Origin: Chitinophagaceae bacterium
Lineage (GTDB): Bacteria > Bacteroidota > Bacteroidia > Chitinophagales > Chitinophagaceae
NCBI GenBank assembly: GCA_025362915.1
Contig: JANYEU010000422.1
Span: forward strand, 1-16,524
DNA length: 16,524 bases
Direction: 5' to 3'
Shown here: positions 14,301 to 16,524 of the stretch, piece by piece
Position numbering within the stretch: the stretch's first letter is position 1
How the letters are laid out: the number at the start of each line of letters is the position of its first letter
Notes under the pieces: generated by a model
Seen by the model: the letters and a program-made list of their open reading frames with translations, nothing else
Databases searched by the model: none
Told to the model about the DNA's origin: nothing
Made by a program: the position numbers and the translations under genes

Positions 14301-16433
14301 TCAAGATATCTTACTCCAACCCGTCTTCCCTTTTTGTTGTTGTAAAAAGCTTTTTAGTGGTGCGTTTTCCATCTGATTTAACTTTTCATCTTCGGTAACG
14401 AGCTTCTCTGCAATGCTTTTTGCCTTTTCCAATACCGCTTTATCATCCACCAGAGAAACCAGTTTAAAGTTCAACGCCCCACTTTGCCTAGTGCCTTCTA
14501 TGTCGCCAGGACCTCTAAGTTCCAAGTCCCTTTCTGCAATTTTAAAGCCATCATTGGTGGCACACATTATATTTATACGTTCCTTGCCCTCCCTGCTTAC
14601 CTTGCTACCCGTTAAAAGTATGCAAAAGCTCTTCTCGCTGCCCCTTCCAACCCTTCCGCGCAACTGATGCAACTGCGATAAGCCAAACTTCTCCGTACTT
14701 TCTATCACCATTACACTGGCATTGGGCACATTTACACCCACTTCTATAACTGTTGTGCTCACCATTATGTTTGTTTCGCCACGCACAAACCGTTCCATAT
14801 TGGTTTGTTTTATCTCTGCTGTTTGTCTTCCATGCACCATGCTTATCAAATACTTCGGTTCGGGGAAAAAGTTTTTCACCTGTTCATATCCTTGCATCAG
14901 GTCTTCATAACTCATCTTATCGCTTTCATCTATCAATGGATAAATAATATATGCCTGCCTACCTTTCTCCACTTCCCCCCTAATAAATTCCATTACACTA
15001 GCCCTTGCCATCTCATTTCTATGTACGGTAAGCACAGGTTTTCTTCCGGGTGGCAGTTCATCAATCACACTATAATCAAGGTCGCCATAAGCGGTCATGG
15101 CAAGTGTGCGGGGGATTGGGGTGGCTGTCATAACCAATATATGTGGCGGAATAGTAGCCTTTTCCCACATCTTGGCCCGTTGTGCCACACCAAACTTATG
15201 TTGTTCATCCACTACTACAAAGCCAAGATTCTTAAACTGAACTGCATCTTCCAGCAAGGCGTGCGTACCCACCACAAAATGCAGCGACCCATCTTCCAGT
15301 GCAGCCTTAATCTCCCTTCTTTGTTTTATCTTGGTACTGCCCGTTAATATTTTTATGCTTAATGGGAGGCCGTCTAATAATTCTGTTAGCCCGTTAAAAT
15401 GTTGCTGCGCCAATATTTCGGTAGGGGCAAGCATACAGCTTTGGAAGCCATTATCTGCAGCAATCAGCATACTCAATAGTGCCACAATGGTTTTGCCACT
15501 GCCCACATCCCCTTGCAAAAGGCGGTTCATCTGATAGCCCTTTGCCGTGTCCATCCTTATTTCTTTCAGTACCCTTTTCTGTGCACCCGTCAATGGAAAG
15601 GGGAGGTGATCATTATAAAAAGTATTAAAATAGTCTCCCACCTTTTCAAACAATACGCCTCTGCTAGAACTATGTCGTTGAAGCCTTACCAAGTTCAATC
15701 GCACTTGTGCCACAAAGAACTCTTCAAACTTTAATCGGTTGATTGCCCTTTCAAATTCTTCGGGCGAAGGAGGGAAATGTATCTTACAATATGCCTCATA
15801 TCTTGGCATCAACCTTAAAGCCTCCAGAATATGAATTGGAATATTTTCTGGAATGTCAGTTGCCTTTATCTGCAAAAACAATTGTTTGGTCAACACACCA
15901 ATCTGCCGCCCTCCCAAACTCTTAGCCTTTAGTTTTTCGGTACTGGGATATACAGGTTCCAGCAGGTTCTTTGCACCCGCTTGTGCCGGTACATACACTT
16001 CTATTTCGGGATGTACTATCTGTGGTTTGTTGTTAAACATGCCCGTACGCCCATACACCAAGTATTTTGTACCCAGATGCAGGTTCTTTTCTATCCAGCC
16101 AGTTCCTTGAAACCAAGCCAGTTCTAGAATGCCTGTGCTATCTTGCAATTGTCCTACCAATCGTCTCGATCTAAATTCTCCAATGCCTTCCAAGTGAGTC
16201 AATCGTCCTACAACTTGTATAAAGTCAGTATCAGAATGAATATCCGATATGCTGTTAATCTTGGTTTTATCGATGTGCCGATGAGGGAAATGGTTCAGTA
16301 AATCTTCGAAAGTATAAATGTTCAATTCATTCTTCAATGAATCGCCACGCAATGGACCAACACCTTTAAGATATTCTACAGGAGTAGCCAATATTTTTGT
16401 GGACTGAATGATAGCGTAATTATTTAGCTGCAA
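14301..16433 (-). CDS. recG: ATP-dependent DNA helicase RecG
   Basis: This 710-residue SF2 helicase remodels stalled replication forks and branch-migrates Holliday junctions in the cytoplasm. Domains in order: an N-terminal wedge with OB fold (about 60-150; VVGRLTHLEGIGEF), the helicase core with Walker A GDVGSGKT (308-315), APTEILAQQH (about 336-345), the DEQH box (409-412), TATPIPRT (436-443), STTVIEVGVNVPNA (559-572) and QLRGRVGRG (590-598), and the RecG C-terminal hallmark ERDLELRGPGDIEGTRQSG (about 634-652). All are intact and the length is normal. The start is unclear: the frame is closed by a stop shortly upstream of TTG 16433 and contains no ATG before the conserved region, so initiation is at TTG 16433 or at TTG 16391, just before ATPVEYLKGVGP. 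The downstream surface-protein gene begins 41 bases after the stop. Co-transcription is possible, but no functional link is known. Confidence 0.96.
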   Translation of the reverse strand: MQLNNYAIIQSTKILATPVEYLKGVGPLRGDSLKNELNIYTFEDLLNHFPHRHIDKTKINSISDIHSDTDFIQVVGRLTHLEGIGEFRSRRLVGQLQDSTGILELAWFQGTGWIEKNLHLGTKYLVYGRTGMFNNKPQIVHPEIEVYVPAQAGAKNLLEPVYPSTEKLKAKSLGGRQIGVLTKQLFLQIKATDIPENIPIHILEALRLMPRYEAYCKIHFPPSPEEFERAINRLKFEEFFVAQVRLNLVRLQRHSSSRGVLFEKVGDYFNTFYNDHLPFPLTGAQKRVLKEIRMDTAKGYQMNRLLQGDVGSGKTIVALLSMLIAADNGFQSCMLAPTEILAQQHFNGLTELLDGLPLSIKILTGSTKIKQRREIKAALEDGSLHFVVGTHALLEDAVQFKNLGFVVVDEQHKFGVAQRAKMWEKATIPPHILVMTATPIPRTLAMTAYGDLDYSVIDELPPGRKPVLTVHRNEMARASVMEFIRGEVEKGRQAYIIYPLIDESDKMSYEDLMQGYEQVKNFFPEPKYLISMVHGRQTAEIKQTNMERFVRGETNIMVSTTVIEVGVNVPNASVMVIESTEKFGLSQLHQLRGRVGRGSEKSFCILLTGSKVSREGKERINIMCATNDGFKIAERDLELRGPGDIEGTRQSGALNFKLVSLVDDKAVLEKAKSIAEKLVTEDEKLNQMENAPLKSFLQQQKGKTGWSKIS

Positions 16434-16438
16434 ATATC
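16431..16438 (-). promoter_or_regulatory. Possible -7 element overlapping the recG start
   Basis: On the - strand the bases read GATATTTG, one mismatch from TAnnTTTG, and a TTTG lies about 20 bases upstream. If real, transcription would start after the first TTG codon, and recG would have to begin at TTG 16391. The other half of the 91-base end region shows nothing else. Confidence 0.25.
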
Positions 16439-16524
16439 AGTTTTTGTAAGTATGCAAAGAAGGGTAGTGCTTTCGGAGGAGGATATTATAGTTAGTTTTC
16501 GTATTTTGAAAGAAAAATATATTT

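Noticed and set aside
14260..14304. 15-residue extension of the large surface protein from a TTG overlapping the recG stop
   Set aside because: The signal peptide begins at the ATG at 14259. The extension would put a polar/aromatic stretch before it.
14805..15347. 180-codon open frame on the + strand
   Set aside because: It is antisense to the conserved helicase core of recG, has a biased composition and no start context.
9586..16433. A novel system linking recG with the surface protein and PorP/SprF
   Set aside because: Adjacency and strand are shared, but recG is a universal housekeeping gene. Chance neighbourhood is simpler.

Overview
The window looks like an ordinary stretch of a Bacteroidota chromosome, most likely a Chitinophagaceae-type member. 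The evidence is protein families largely confined to that phylum (a type IX secretion type B substrate paired with a PorP/SprF protein, and a BT_3928-type DoxX protein), promoters matching the Bacteroidota -7 element TAnnTTTG, A-rich start regions without Shine-Dalgarno sequences, and moderately AT-rich DNA. I see no rRNA, tRNA, CRISPR array, transposase, phage gene or plasmid origin.

Layout. Positions 3-383 hold the 3' end of an unrecognised gene. On the + strand follow a secreted YceI-family protein (608-1174) with a clear intrinsic terminator, then a monofunctional proline dehydrogenase (1479-2678) whose terminator overlaps its stop codon. On the - strand lie an exbB-exbD proton-channel pair (3981 to 2851), an SPFH/Band 7 membrane protein (5169-4237) and dihydropteroate synthase folP (6090-5242). 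Divergent from folP is a BT_3928-type DoxX-like membrane protein (6143-7258). It converges on a secreted DNA/RNA non-specific endonuclease (8602-7400). A divergent + strand NAD(P)-binding Rossmann protein (8823-9470) comes next. The rest of the window is a - strand block: recG (16433-14301), a 1216-residue modular cell-surface protein with a type B C-terminal sorting domain (14259-10609), and a PorP/SprF protein (10608-9586) that starts immediately after its stop codon.

How the genes relate. Most are housekeeping or envelope genes sitting side by side. The clearest functional unit is the surface protein and its PorP/SprF partner, read as a T9SS type B substrate with its dedicated outer-membrane secretion/attachment factor. 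ExbB-ExbD forms an energising inner-membrane complex, but no TonB or TolA partner is adjacent.

Unusual points. (1) The nuclease appears to lose about 50 C-terminal residues because its last codons and stop lie inside a degenerate inverted repeat at 7267-7422. (2) A 37-position stem with a 4-base loop at 4142-4219 is built of 7-bp units (TTTCNAC-like); three more such units lie at 475-495. (3) The Rossmann gene has a perfect -7 element ending six bases before its ATG, which predicts a leaderless mRNA. (4) FolP carries substitutions in both substrate loops. I found no convincing new multi-gene system. Intergenic repeats and the secretion pair are the parts most worth a second look.
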